Source of the DNA: Salinicola salarius
Lineage (GTDB): Bacteria; Pseudomonadota; Gammaproteobacteria; Pseudomonadales; Halomonadaceae
Direction: 5' to 3'
Length of the DNA stretch: 51,554 bases
NCBI RefSeq assembly: GCF_003206135.1
Contig: NZ_PZJT01000006.1
Span: 466,681 to 518,234, forward strand
Shown: piece by piece, positions 1 to 8,432 of the stretch
Position numbering within the stretch: position 1 is the stretch's first letter
Layout: each line of letters starts with the position of its first letter
Made by a program: the position numbers and the translations under genes
Notes under the pieces: generated by a model
What the model saw: only the letters and a program-made list of their open reading frames with translations
Database searches by the model: none
What the model was told of the DNA's origin: nothing

Positions 1-100
1 GTGGCAGGCGGTTCTCTCGTTCCGGGCTTCAGGATAGCGGCTTTAGGTAGCTTGGGGCGACGCCGCACGGGCCCACGACCGGACGACACCTCGGTAGCCA

Positions 101-736
101 CTAGAGCGGCGGGCCCCGCCTCACCAACTGCCACACGCTTTCGGTCAGGCCATCTCTGGCCTCCGATACCTCGCACAGCGTCAGCTCGAAATTGGGGGCC
201 ATCAGCGCCCTGACTTCCTCGTGCGGAACGCTGAACGGCGGGCCGCGCTCCGGGTCGTCATGGGTCAGGGTGACCAGCAGGCCGCGCTTGCCCGGCAACA
301 GCAGTTGCGCCAGATGGTGAGCGTAGCGCTGGCGCGTCGCCGGTGGCAGCGCAATGAGGGCGGCACGATCGTAGAAGCCCGTCAGCTCGGCCGCTTCATC
401 CACCTGAAAGTGGAAGAAGTCGCCACACCACAGCTCGACGCTCCCCTGCCGCGTGCACTCGAACCCGGATCGGCGGTAGCGAAGCGCGGGCTGATCGCCT
501 TCCGCCACGAACTGCTCGATCGCCAGGGGCGACAGCTCGACTCCCAGTACCGGATTACCGCGCTGGACCAGCCAGCGCATGTCCCGACTCTTGCCGCACA
601 ACGGCACCAGGATCTTGGCGCCGGCGTCCAGCCCGAGTCGCGGCCAGTGCCTTTCCAGCGCCGGGTGCGGCATCTCGCGATGAAACCCGATGCGTCCTTC
701 CTGCCAGCGCTGCAACCAATCCGCGGCGGTCATCAC
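101..736 (-). CDS. tpm: Thiopurine S-methyltransferase
   Basis: This encodes a 211-residue class I SAM-dependent methyltransferase of the TPMT family, a cytosolic enzyme that methylates thiopurines and, in bacteria, selenium and tellurium oxyanions. The N-terminus (WLQRWQEGRIGFH) is the typical TPMT opening, with the substrate-side W and F residues. It is followed by the SAM motif region LVPLCGKSRDMRWL (about residues 44-57), the acidic GVELS strand end, and the RAALIALPP segment. The length matches bacterial TPMTs. It lies 16 bp downstream of the SH3-domain gene on the same strand, so the two may be co-transcribed. The family call is secure; the physiological substrate is not known. Confidence 0.93.
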   Translation of the reverse strand: MMTAADWLQRWQEGRIGFHREMPHPALERHWPRLGLDAGAKILVPLCGKSRDMRWLVQRGNPVLGVELSPLAIEQFVAEGDQPALRYRRSGFECTRQGSVELWCGDFFHFQVDEAAELTGFYDRAALIALPPATRQRYAHHLAQLLLPGKRGLLVTLTHDDPERGPPFSVPHEEVRALMAPNFELTLCEVSEARDGLTESVWQLVRRGPPL

Positions 737-752
737 GACTCCTCAGGCAGGC

Positions 753-1370
753 TCAGAACCAGCGGTCGCGCTTGCGCCGGCGGCGCGGCAGATGCGGCAC
801 GATCAGGCCGACGATCAGCCCCGCGCCAGCCACCCCGCCGCCATACATGAAGTAGCGCATCAGCAGATCTTCTTCCTGGGTATCCAGACGCGCCTGCATC
901 TCGCGCATCTTGCTCTCCGCCTGAGAATAGGCCTGATTGAGCTGATTATTGGTGGCCTGCAGCTCGTCGACCTGCGTCTGACGGCCTTCCAGTTCGTTGC
1001 GCATGTCGGCCACCCGCTGATTCCACTCGTCATCGATGCCATCGAGCCGCGTGGTCAGTTCGTCCACCTTCTTCTGGAGCGCCGGCAGTTGCTGCTGGGC
1101 GCTGGGTTGGTCCTGGATGAACTGGGACTGCACCCATACCTCGTCGCCGTCGGGGCCGCGCACCTGCGTATAGTCGCCCTGGGTCTGCAGCACGGTAACG
1201 GGATCACCACTGGTGAGCGTTCCCACGATGCGGTAGCCGTCGGTGGGGCCACTGCGCACGAACGTAGTCAATGAATCACTGACCCAGTGGCCATCCTGAG
1301 CCACGGCGGAGGCGGAAAACAGGGCCGCGCCCAAGGCGCAACCCATGACTGCATTTCGAATTTTCAACAT
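753..1370 (-). CDS. TIGR04211-type SH3 domain / coiled-coil membrane protein (YgiM-like)
   Basis: This is a 205-residue envelope protein. Residues 1-24 form a signal peptide ending ASAVAQ. Residues 28-90 match a bacterial SH3 domain (TTFVRSGPTDGYRIVGTL, then a VWVQSQFI end strand). Residues 92-165 are a Q/E-rich coiled coil. A C-terminal transmembrane helix (YGGGVAGAGLIVGLIVPHL) is followed by a basic tail (PRRRRKRDRWF), the arrangement of E. coli YgiM and the TIGR04211 family. The expected topology is a periplasmic SH3/coiled coil anchored by its C-terminus in the inner membrane. A role in envelope maintenance is likely but undefined. The ATG at 1370 is chosen because it gives a clean signal peptide; the ribosome site is weak. 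Confidence 0.85.
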   Translation of the reverse strand: MLKIRNAVMGCALGAALFSASAVAQDGHWVSDSLTTFVRSGPTDGYRIVGTLTSGDPVTVLQTQGDYTQVRGPDGDEVWVQSQFIQDQPSAQQQLPALQKKVDELTTRLDGIDDEWNQRVADMRNELEGRQTQVDELQATNNQLNQAYSQAESKMREMQARLDTQEEDLLMRYFMYGGGVAGAGLIVGLIVPHLPRRRRKRDRWF

Positions 1371-1654
1371 ATCGTCGTGATCTTAAATGGCTAGTCGGTA
1401 ACGGTTGGGCATTTCATGCTCATGTGACGATGAACTGGGCGACGATGAGACCGCGCATCGCTTCCTGCGAGGGCGGTGATTCAATCATCCACACTTTCTG
1501 TGGATAACCATTTGGACAACCTGCGCAGCGATCATGCCATTCACCGGCTGCTTCGGCATTGACGACAAATTGGTGAAAATCTGACCAATCCGTCATTTTC
1601 TAACCTCGTTCCACCCATCGGCCGGTCGGTATCGGCCACTCTAACCGGCTCGTT
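1371..1654. other. Intergenic spacer with hairpin and DnaA-box-like site
   Basis: This 284-bp stretch between two minus-strand genes holds no convincing ORF. It contains an inverted repeat, ATCCACA (1487-1493) and TGTGGAT (1499-1505), with a 5-nt loop. The right arm extends to TGTGGATAA (1499-1507), the complement of the consensus DnaA box TTATCCACA. I see only one full box and no AT-rich unwinding element, so this is not an origin. It may be a DnaA-titration or regulatory site, or simply a stem-loop. Confidence 0.4.
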
Positions 1655-1984
1655 TCAGCCATCGTCCCGCGGTGGCCAGGCCATCGGCCGCGGGAACTCG
1701 GTGACATTGCCCTCGGCCTTCACGGCCTTGGCTACGCCGCCGCGCTCGACTTCGTCGATCCGCACGATGGCGCTGTAGGGAATATAACTGCGATTGACCC
1801 CATCGAACGTGCGCCGAAGCTTCTCCGCACCGGGGTCGACGACCACCTTGGTCTGATCCTCGAACACAAAGGCCTCGACTTCGATGAACCCCCACAGGTC
1901 GCTTTGAAAGATCTCTCTGGCGTAGAGTTCCCAAACTTCACCTTGGTTGTGGAACACGACCCGATAGATCGGCTTGCTGGGCAT
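1655..1984 (-). CDS. DUF1820 family protein
   Basis: This is a 109-residue cytosolic protein with the DUF1820 features: an N-terminal YRVVFHNQGEVWELYAREI segment, a GFIEVEAFVFE strand, and SYIPYSAIVRIDEVE near residue 80. DUF1820 proteins of about this length are widespread in gammaproteobacteria and have no assigned biochemical role. The sequence suggests a small all-beta fold that contains no catalytic motif I recognise. It is transcribed divergently from miaB. The family call is confident; the function is unknown. Confidence 0.85.
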   Translation of the reverse strand: MPSKPIYRVVFHNQGEVWELYAREIFQSDLWGFIEVEAFVFEDQTKVVVDPGAEKLRRTFDGVNRSYIPYSAIVRIDEVERGGVAKAVKAEGNVTEFPRPMAWPPRDDG

Positions 1985-2108
1985 AAATGAACGGCTCTCT
2001 CGATATCATTGCCACGCAGCCGGTTCGTCCTGTCCGCGAACGCGGCATCATGGCGTCTCAAATAGGCGCAAGGGTACCACAGCCATGGCGCCGTGCGAGC
2101 GGCACGGG

Positions 2109-2138
2109 TTGGCTGTATGGCCTCATCCCCCGTATAAT
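2109..2138 (+). promoter_or_regulatory. Predicted sigma70 promoter of miaB
   Basis: TTGGCT (2109-2114) and a perfect TATAAT (2133-2138) are separated by 18 bp. They lie about 100 bp upstream of miaB, in the spacer divergent from the DUF1820 gene. The perfect -10 hexamer in GC-rich DNA makes this a good candidate. Confidence 0.6.
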
Positions 2139-2239
2139 GCCGCGTTCTCGAGAAGGCCTGAACGGCGCGCACACTGGCTGGGCGCCGTCTTTCCTGTCTC
2201 TCCTCTTCAGTTTTTCCACGGGGCATCGGTGACGCGCGC

Positions 2240-3610
2240 ATGGCCGCAGCAACGCAACCTATGACGAAGAAGCTCTTCATCAAGACTCACGGCTGTCAGA
2301 TGAACGAGTACGACTCCGCCCGTATCGCGGATCTGCTCGGCGAATCTCATCGTCTGGAAATGACCGATGACGAAAGTGAAGCCGACGTCATTCTGCTCAA
2401 CACCTGTTCGATTCGCGAAAAGGCGCAGGAAAAGGTCTTCCACCAGCTCGGTCGCTGGAAGAAGCTGAAAGCCGCGAACCCGGATCTGGTCATCGGTGTC
2501 GGCGGCTGCGTCGCCAGCCAGGAAGGCGAGAACATTCGCAAGCGCGCGCCTCATGTCGACATGGTGTTCGGCCCGCAGACGCTGCATCGGCTTCCCACCA
2601 TGCTGGATGCCCGCAGCAAGAGCGCGACACCGATCCAGACCGTGGACGTGACCTTTCCCGAGATCGAGAAATTCGATCATCTGCCCAAGCCGAAATCCGA
2701 CGGCGCGACCGCGTTCGTCTCGGTGATGGAAGGCTGCTCCAAGTACTGCACCTTCTGTGTCGTGCCCTACACTCGCGGCGAAGAGGTATCGCGCCCCTTC
2801 GAGTCGGTAATGGAAGAAGTCGTTCACCTGGCCGAACAGGGCGTGCGCGAAATCAACCTGCTGGGCCAGAACGTCAACGCGTATCGCGGCCTGGACGAGA
2901 GCGGCGACGAAATCGATCTGGCGGAACTGATCGCCTGCGTGGCGGCGGTGGACGGCATCGATCGCATTCGCTTCACCACTTCGCACCCGGTCGAGTTCAC
3001 CGACAGCCTGATCGAGGCCTACGGCGAGATTCCGGAGCTGGTCAGCCACCTGCACCTGCCGGTGCAGTCGGGCTCGGATCGCATTCTTGCTGCCATGAAG
3101 CGCGGCCACGGCCGGGACATGTACATCGACAAGCTCGAGCGCATCCGGGCGCTGCGTCCGGACATCAGCTTCTCCTCGGACTTCATCATCGGCTTCCCCG
3201 GCGAGACCGACGAGGACTTCGAAGACACCATGGACCTGATCCATCGCATCGGCTTCGATGCCTCGTTCAGCTTCATCTATTCCAAGCGTCCCGGCACGCC
3301 GGCGTCCAGCCTGCCGGACGACACTCCCGTGGAGACGAAAAAGCAGCGCCTGGCGATCCTGCAGGATCGGCTCAACCAGCAGACGCAGCAGATCAGTCGC
3401 CGCATGGTGGGGAACCGGGAGCGGATTCTGGTCACCGGCTTCTCGCCCAAGGATCCGGGGCAGCTTTCCGGGCGTACCGAAAACAACCGTGTCGTCAATT
3501 TCCGGGCCGAAGATCCGACGTCGCTGATCGGCTATTTCGTCGACGTCACCATCACCGAAGCCCTGCCCAATTCACTGCGTGGCGAGCTGGTATCCGCCGA
3601 CCGCTATTGA
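2240..3610 (+). CDS. miaB: tRNA-2-methylthio-N6-dimethylallyladenosine synthase MiaB
   Basis: MiaB is the radical-SAM methylthiotransferase that converts i6A37 to ms2i6A37 in tRNAs reading UNN codons. The 456-residue product has the N-terminal UPF0004 domain with three cluster cysteines (C19 in [12 protein letters not shown]56 in NTCSIRE, C90 in GGCVASQ). The radical-SAM CxxxCxxC motif follows at C166, C170 and C173 ([11 protein letters not shown]), and a TRAM tRNA-binding domain lies at about residues 385-452. The family normally starts MTKKL, which here would be the ATG at 2261; the ATG at 2240 adds seven residues and neither has a strong ribosome site. It is followed by the phoH-like/ybeY/corC/lnt block, as in E. 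coli. Confidence 0.97.
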   Translation: MAAATQPMTKKLFIKTHGCQMNEYDSARIADLLGESHRLEMTDDESEADVILLNTCSIREKAQEKVFHQLGRWKKLKAANPDLVIGVGGCVASQEGENIRKRAPHVDMVFGPQTLHRLPTMLDARSKSATPIQTVDVTFPEIEKFDHLPKPKSDGATAFVSVMEGCSKYCTFCVVPYTRGEEVSRPFESVMEEVVHLAEQGVREINLLGQNVNAYRGLDESGDEIDLAELIACVAAVDGIDRIRFTTSHPVEFTDSLIEAYGEIPELVSHLHLPVQSGSDRILAAMKRGHGRDMYIDKLERIRALRPDISFSSDFIIGFPGETDEDFEDTMDLIHRIGFDASFSFIYSKRPGTPASSLPDDTPVETKKQRLAILQDRLNQQTQQISRRMVGNRERILVTGFSPKDPGQLSGRTENNRVVNFRAEDPTSLIGYFVDVTITEALPNSLRGELVSADRY

Positions 3611-3641
3611 GTTAGCGCCAATCGCCCTCATCTAGCCTGAC

Positions 3642-3672
3642 GCAAGGCGAGGCGCTCCGTGCCTCGCCTTGC
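3642..3672. terminator. Strong stem-loop downstream of miaB
   Basis: A perfect 12-bp inverted repeat, GCAAGGCGAGGC (3642-3653) and GCCTCGCCTTGC (3661-3672), has a 7-nt loop and lies 32 bp after the miaB stop. No U-tract follows, so it may be a Rho-assisted end, an mRNA-stabilising hairpin, or an attenuator before the phoH-like gene. Confidence 0.5.
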
Positions 3673-3838
3673 TCCGCCAGACTGATTCGCGTTCGATACG
3701 CGGGAGAGCCTGTCGGAACCAGGTGCAGGTTAATCCCGGTCATTGCCTCGACAGGAAGCGGCGCAGTAAGCTGGCGATAAGTTTTCAAGTTGCACCTTTT
3801 TCCAAGCCAACTTTTTCAAACCAACGGATCTCTTTGCG

Positions 3839-4906
3839 TTGACCCAAGACCAACAGTCTGACAGCCGCGTCGTGTCCCTGACACTCGAACCCAACGATCC
3901 CATGCGCCTGGCCAATCTCTGCGGCCAGCGCGACGAACACCTGAAGCTGGTCGAGGCCCGCCTCGGCGTGACGCTGCGCAATCGCGGCAACGTCTTCCAG
4001 CTTGCGGGCCCGGATGCCAGCGTCAAGGCAGCGGCCAACGTGCTCGAACACCTCTACCGCGAGACCGAAGCCGACGAGCTGACGCCGGATACAGTGCATC
4101 TCTATCTTCAGGAGTCCGGCGTCGAGGCGCTGGAAGAGGAAACCGGCGACATCGAAGCCGGCGGCCTGCTCATCCGGACGCCGCGAACGCTGATCAAGCC
4201 CCGCGGCTTCAACCAGCAGGGTTATGTCGCCAGCATCCGCCGCCACGACATCAATTTCGGTATCGGCCCGGCGGGCACCGGCAAGACCTATCTGGCGGTC
4301 GCGGCGGCGGTCGAGGCGCTCAATCGTCAGGAAGTCAGACGCATCCTGCTGGTACGTCCGGCCGTCGAGGCCGGCGAGAAGCTCGGCTTCCTGCCGGGCG
4401 ATCTGGCGCAGAAGATCGATCCTTACCTGCGCCCACTCTACGACGCGCTCTACGAGATGCTGGGCTTCGAGCACGTCAACAAGCTGATCGAACGCCAGAT
4501 CATCGAGATCGCCCCGCTGGCCTACATGCGCGGGCGGACGCTCAACAATGCCTTCATCATTCTCGACGAGAGCCAGAACACCACGCGCGAGCAGATGAAG
4601 ATGTTCCTGACCCGTATCGGCTTCGGCTCGACGGCGGTGATCACCGGCGATGCGACCCAGGTCGACCTGCCCCGTGGCTCGAGCTCCGGCCTGATTCATG
4701 TGCTCGAAGTGCTGCGCGACACGGCCGGCATCGGGATTACCCAGTTTGCACCCAAGGACGTCGTTCGCCATCCGCTGGTGCAGCGCATCATCGAAGCCTA
4801 CGACATCCACGAGGCAACCGAGGAAGCGGCCCAGCGCCAGCGCCGGGAAGACCGTCGTCAGGCACGCCTCGACGCGGAATCCCAGCGGGATCAAGGCGAA
4901 TCATGA
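3839..4906 (+). CDS. ybeZ: PhoH-like ATPase (YbeZ)
   Basis: This is a 355-residue PhoH-family P-loop ATPase, the usual partner of the endoribonuclease YbeY in rRNA maturation. An N-terminal KH-like region (residues 15-80) precedes the PhoH domain. Walker A is GPAGTGKT at residues 143-150 and Walker B is AFIILDESQN, with the conserved VRPAVEAGEKLGFLPGD stretch between them. The length and motifs match E. coli YbeZ. The assigned start is a TTG, because no ATG or GTG lies nearby in frame; the first in-frame ATG (3901) would remove family-conserved sequence. The 3' end overlaps ybeY by 4 bp, implying translational coupling. Confidence 0.93.
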   Translation: MTQDQQSDSRVVSLTLEPNDPMRLANLCGQRDEHLKLVEARLGVTLRNRGNVFQLAGPDASVKAAANVLEHLYRETEADELTPDTVHLYLQESGVEALEEETGDIEAGGLLIRTPRTLIKPRGFNQQGYVASIRRHDINFGIGPAGTGKTYLAVAAAVEALNRQEVRRILLVRPAVEAGEKLGFLPGDLAQKIDPYLRPLYDALYEMLGFEHVNKLIERQIIEIAPLAYMRGRTLNNAFIILDESQNTTREQMKMFLTRIGFGSTAVITGDATQVDLPRGSSSGLIHVLEVLRDTAGIGITQFAPKDVVRHPLVQRIIEAYDIHEATEEAAQRQRREDRRQARLDAESQRDQGES

Positions 4907-5388
4907 GTCCCGAGATCGACCGTCAGATTGCCGTCGGCACCGAGGCCGAAGCCGCCCTTCCGACACAGGCGGAGCTGGAAGCCTGGGTCGGTGCCGTGCT
5001 CGACCAGGAAGGCGATGGCCGCCACGAGTTAACGATCCGCTTCGTCGAGCGGGACGAGAGCCAGCAGCTCAATCGCGACTATCGCGGCAAGGACAAGCCG
5101 ACCAACGTGCTCTCCTTTCCCTTCGAGACGCCGCCCGGAATCGAGCTTCCCCTGCTCGGCGATCTGGTGATCTGCCACGACATCGTGGTGCGCGAAGCGC
5201 AGGAACAGCACAAGTCGACCCAGGCGCACTACGCCCATCTGGTAATACACGGTTGCTTGCATTTGCTCGGCCATGACCATATAGATGATCAGGAAGCCGA
5301 GCAGATGGAAGCGCTGGAAAGAACGCTGCTCACCCAGTTTGGCATCACGGACCCCTATCGTGTCACCGATCCGGAACCCGATGTCTAG
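4903..5388 (+). CDS. ybeY: Endoribonuclease YbeY
   Basis: YbeY is a zinc-dependent single-strand endoribonuclease that acts in 16S rRNA 3' maturation, 70S quality control and stress responses. The 161-residue product carries the diagnostic H-x3-H-x5-H zinc motif HGCLHLLGHDH at residues 116-126. Upstream are the family signatures LNRDYRGKDKPTNVLSFPF and LLGDLVIC. The ATG overlaps the stop of the PhoH-like gene (ATGA), so the two are translationally coupled. Confidence 0.96.
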   Translation: MSPEIDRQIAVGTEAEAALPTQAELEAWVGAVLDQEGDGRHELTIRFVERDESQQLNRDYRGKDKPTNVLSFPFETPPGIELPLLGDLVICHDIVVREAQEQHKSTQAHYAHLVIHGCLHLLGHDHIDDQEAEQMEALERTLLTQFGITDPYRVTDPEPDV

Positions 5389-5691
5389 ACGCCGACCCAC
5401 GACGCTAACATTCATCGCCATGCCGACACCGACGAGACCTTCCTGCCCTGCCTGGAACGAGGGCCGGGAAGGATCAAGCGAGACCCCGAGCTTGACGGCC
5501 GAACAGCCTGACGAGCCTCCGCCTAGCCGCTCCCGGATTGCGGACGGCCCCCTTCGGACATCGACCATCGATTCAACACATGCTGTTATCGAGCCCCCGT
5601 CTAGTACGGTGCGGCCACGCGCGCGGGCGTCATGCCGGCGCGCCATCGTTTTCCCCTTCCGTGCGTCATCCGAGGACAAGAGACCACAGTC
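5389..5691. other. Spacer between ybeY and corC
   Basis: This 303-bp stretch has no ORF with recognisable protein content in any frame. I see no tRNA, strong terminator or repeat in it. It probably holds the corC promoter or leader, but I cannot point to convincing -35/-10 boxes. It is unusually long for this normally compact gene cluster. Confidence 0.4.
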
Positions 5692-6585
5692 ATGAGCGAA
5701 GACCGATCGAGTAGCCAGAACAGTCGATCCTGGCTGGATAAACTCATCAGTACCTTCTCTAGCGATTTCGATGAACCCAGCTCCCGCGAAGAGCTGCTCA
5801 CCTTTCTGCGCGAGGCCGGCCCTAGGCTGAACCTCGATCAGGATGCGCTGACCATCATCGAAGGTGCCTTCCAGATCAGCGACCAGCAGGTGCGCGAGGT
5901 AATGATTCCGCGCTCTCAGGTCACCGCGATCAACGTGACGCAGCGCCCGGAAGATTGCCTGCCGATCATCCTGGAAACCGCACACTCCCGTTACCCGGTC
6001 ATCGACGACAACCTCGATGACGTCATCGGCATTCTGCTGGTCAAGGATCTGCTGCCGCTGCTGAAGGGCAATCCCCAGGAGCGCGAGGCGTTCGAGCTGC
6101 GCGATGTGCTGCGCCCGGCGATGTTCGTTCCCGAGTCCAAACGCCTCAACAGCCTGCTCAAGGAGTTCCGCGACACCCACAATCACATGGCGATCGTGGT
6201 CGACGAGTACGGCGGCACAGCCGGCATCGTCACCATCGAGGACATCCTCGAGCAGATCGTCGGCGATATCGAGGACGAGCATGACACCGACGAGGAAGAG
6301 GACATTCGCGACATGGGCGACGGCACCTATGCCGTCCGCGCGCTGACGCCGATCGAGGACTTCAACGAGCATTTCGACACGGCCTTCTCCGACGACGAGT
6401 TCGATACCGTCGGCGGCTTGATCATGCAGCGCTTTGGCCACCTGCCCGGTCGCAACGAACATACCGATCTCGGCGAGTGGCGATTCACCGTCCTCAATGC
6501 CGATAATCGACGCATCCGCCTGCTGCAGGCCAGGCCGGTGCCGGCCGAGGTCGAAAGCGACTCCCCGCGCCGTATCGAAAGCTGA
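5692..6585 (+). CDS. corC: CorC/HlyC family transporter-associated protein (YbeX)
   Basis: This is a 297-residue soluble CorC-type protein, linked in enterobacteria to magnesium/cobalt efflux and to the YbeZ/YbeY ribosome-maturation genes. Residues 60-190 form a CBS-domain pair ([12 protein letters not shown], then [19 protein letters not shown]). Residues 205-285 are the CorC_HlyC domain ([30 protein letters not shown]). There is no transmembrane DUF21 part, as expected for CorC rather than CorB. The ATG at 5692 is preferred to a 20-residue longer frame because it gives the family N-terminus (MSEDRSS). Confidence 0.93.
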   Translation: MSEDRSSSQNSRSWLDKLISTFSSDFDEPSSREELLTFLREAGPRLNLDQDALTIIEGAFQISDQQVREVMIPRSQVTAINVTQRPEDCLPIILETAHSRYPVIDDNLDDVIGILLVKDLLPLLKGNPQEREAFELRDVLRPAMFVPESKRLNSLLKEFRDTHNHMAIVVDEYGGTAGIVTIEDILEQIVGDIEDEHDTDEEEDIRDMGDGTYAVRALTPIEDFNEHFDTAFSDDEFDTVGGLIMQRFGHLPGRNEHTDLGEWRFTVLNADNRRIRLLQARPVPAEVESDSPRRIES

Positions 6586-6674
6586 TCGATTCCGCCCTTC
6601 GGCTTGCAGGCACTTGACGCATTCGATCGGCAACTTTGATATAAGGGGCACTTTTCGCAAGGAGTGCCCCCGAC

Positions 6675-8162
6675 ATGCCGCAAGCCAAGCCGTTGATTTC
6701 CGCCCGTCGACCCTGGCCGGGCTATCTCGCTGCGCTGGTCGCCGGCGGGTTCTCCACGCTCACCTTCGCCCCCTTCCACCTCTGGTGGCTGGGTCCGGTC
6801 GCCGTGGCCCTGATGTATCTCGATCACCACCGCCTGAGCGTGGGTCAGGCCGCCCTGCGCGGCTGGCTGTTCGGCGTCGGGCTGTTCGGGACCGGCACCT
6901 CCTGGGTCTACGTCTCGATCCACGACTACGGCTATACCGGCGTGCCGCTGGCGCTGTTTCTGACCGCCTTGTTCGTCGCCACGCTGGCGCTGTTCCACGC
7001 GTTCATCTTCGGTCTCTACCGGCGGTTCACCTCACCCCGGCTCGCCTTCCTCAGCTTTGCCGGGGTCTGGGTGCTGGGCGAGGCTTTTCGTAGCTGGGCG
7101 TTCACCGGTTTCCCGTGGCTGTTGCTGGGCAGTGCCCATGTCGATTCGCCGCTGGCGCCCTGGGCACCCATCGGCGGTGTCTATCTGCTGTCGCTGATCG
7201 TCGCGCTCAGCGGCACGTTACTGGTCGAGTTCTGCCGTCGGCGCTGGTGGGCGGTCGCGCCCGTCGCCCTGCTGTGGCTGGTGCCGCTGGCCCTGCCCAC
7301 CCACTGGACATCGCAGGCCGCCGATCCGCTGCGGGTCGCGCTGCTGCAGGGCAACCTGCCCCAGCTTTCCAAGTGGAGCGCCGAGGGCCAGCGCAACGCC
7401 GTCAACACCTACACCCGCATGACGCGCCAGCAACCCGACGATGTCGACATCATCGTGTGGCCGGAAACGGCACTGCCCATGTTCGAGCAGCAGGCGCGCC
7501 CGTTCATGGCTCGACTGCAGTCGACACTTCCCCCGGAGACGTCGCTGCTGACCGGCATCGTTCAGCGCGACGAGGCCGGGCGTTACTACAACGCCATCAC
7601 GGGGGTGGGAGATGTCCGCGGCGAGTACCGCAAGAGCCATCTGGTGCCGTTCGGCGAATTCCTGCCGCTGGATTTCCTGCTGCGCGGCATCATCGACTTC
7701 TTCAATCTGCCGATGTCCGACTTCGCTGCCGGCGCCGATTCCCAGCCGCCGATCCTCACTCATCGCGTCGCCATCGGCAGCGCCATCTGCTACGAGATCG
7801 TCTATCCCGACCTGGTCGCGGAGCGCGCGCGCGATGCCAACGTGCTGCTGACGGTCTCCAACGATACCTGGTTCGGTCGCTCGATCGGCCCCCTTCAACA
7901 TTTGCAGATGGCCCAACTGCGCGCGCTGGAGAACGGCCGCTACGTCATCCGGGCCACCAGCAACGGGGTGACCGCGATCATCGACGACCAGGGCCAGTTG
8001 CGGGAGCAGGCGCCGCAGTTCGAAACTGCCAGCGTGGTCGGCGATGTCGTCCCGATGACCGGGCTGACACCGTTCACGCGCACCGGTAGTTGGCCGACCT
8101 GGATATTGTCGTTGCTGTTGCTGGCCCCGGCACTGGTGTGGAAAGCCCGCCAGCCGACGTAG
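6675..8162 (+). CDS. lnt: Apolipoprotein N-acyltransferase
   Basis: Lnt transfers a fatty acyl chain from phospholipid to the N-terminal diacylglyceryl-cysteine, the last step of lipoprotein maturation in the inner membrane. The 495-residue product has about six N-terminal transmembrane helices (residues 15-205), a periplasmic nitrilase-like domain and a last helix near 470-488. The catalytic triad is visible as E264 (VWPETALP), K320 (GEYRKSHLVPFGE) and C372 (SAICYEIVYPD), matching E. coli E267/K335/C387. It lies about 90 bp downstream of corC and is probably in the same transcription unit. Confidence 0.96.
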   Translation: MPQAKPLISARRPWPGYLAALVAGGFSTLTFAPFHLWWLGPVAVALMYLDHHRLSVGQAALRGWLFGVGLFGTGTSWVYVSIHDYGYTGVPLALFLTALFVATLALFHAFIFGLYRRFTSPRLAFLSFAGVWVLGEAFRSWAFTGFPWLLLGSAHVDSPLAPWAPIGGVYLLSLIVALSGTLLVEFCRRRWWAVAPVALLWLVPLALPTHWTSQAADPLRVALLQGNLPQLSKWSAEGQRNAVNTYTRMTRQQPDDVDIIVWPETALPMFEQQARPFMARLQSTLPPETSLLTGIVQRDEAGRYYNAITGVGDVRGEYRKSHLVPFGEFLPLDFLLRGIIDFFNLPMSDFAAGADSQPPILTHRVAIGSAICYEIVYPDLVAERARDANVLLTVSNDTWFGRSIGPLQHLQMAQLRALENGRYVIRATSNGVTAIIDDQGQLREQAPQFETASVVGDVVPMTGLTPFTRTGSWPTWILSLLLLAPALVWKARQPT

Positions 8163-8432
8163 GAAGATAGAACGCAGAAAGATACATCGACGGCACCGCC
8201 ACTCTGTCAGGATTCGCCTTCGAATCCAGCGAGGGTGACGGCGCCGTTTCCGGAACGATCCCATCCTCCAACACATCTCGATCCACCCTCTTCTCTCTTC
8301 TCTCTTCCCACCTCCGCTTTTTCAATATGCGACGCCGGTTTATCGATTGGTTCCCGCTCGCAGGAAGACACTTGCCTCGCGAGTGACGATAGCGTTGGAT
8401 GGAAGTCTTCATTTCCAGTCATCGAGTTCGCC
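8163..8432. other. Spacer upstream of the DUF1338 gene
   Basis: A 270-bp spacer. It contains a small stem-loop, GGATTC (8210-8215) and GAATCC (8221-8226), and a polypyrimidine tract (about 8284-8312) made of repeated TCTTC/TCTCT units. An in-frame upstream GTG (8235) would add 66 residues to the next gene, but they look like non-coding low-complexity sequence. No clear promoter is seen. Confidence 0.35.

Noticed and set aside
1487..1507. Possible chromosomal origin of replication
   Set aside because: Only one full DnaA box, no AT-rich unwinding element, and none of dnaA, dnaN, gidA or rpmH nearby.
5029..6660. A 543-codon minus-strand frame across ybeY and corC
   Set aside because: Both plus-strand genes are certain and conserved in synteny; the minus-strand frame is a shadow.
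8235..8432. A 66-residue N-terminal extension of the DUF1338 protein
   Set aside because: The extension is low-complexity Pro/Ser sequence from a polypyrimidine tract; the family begins at the ATG at 8433 or 8439.
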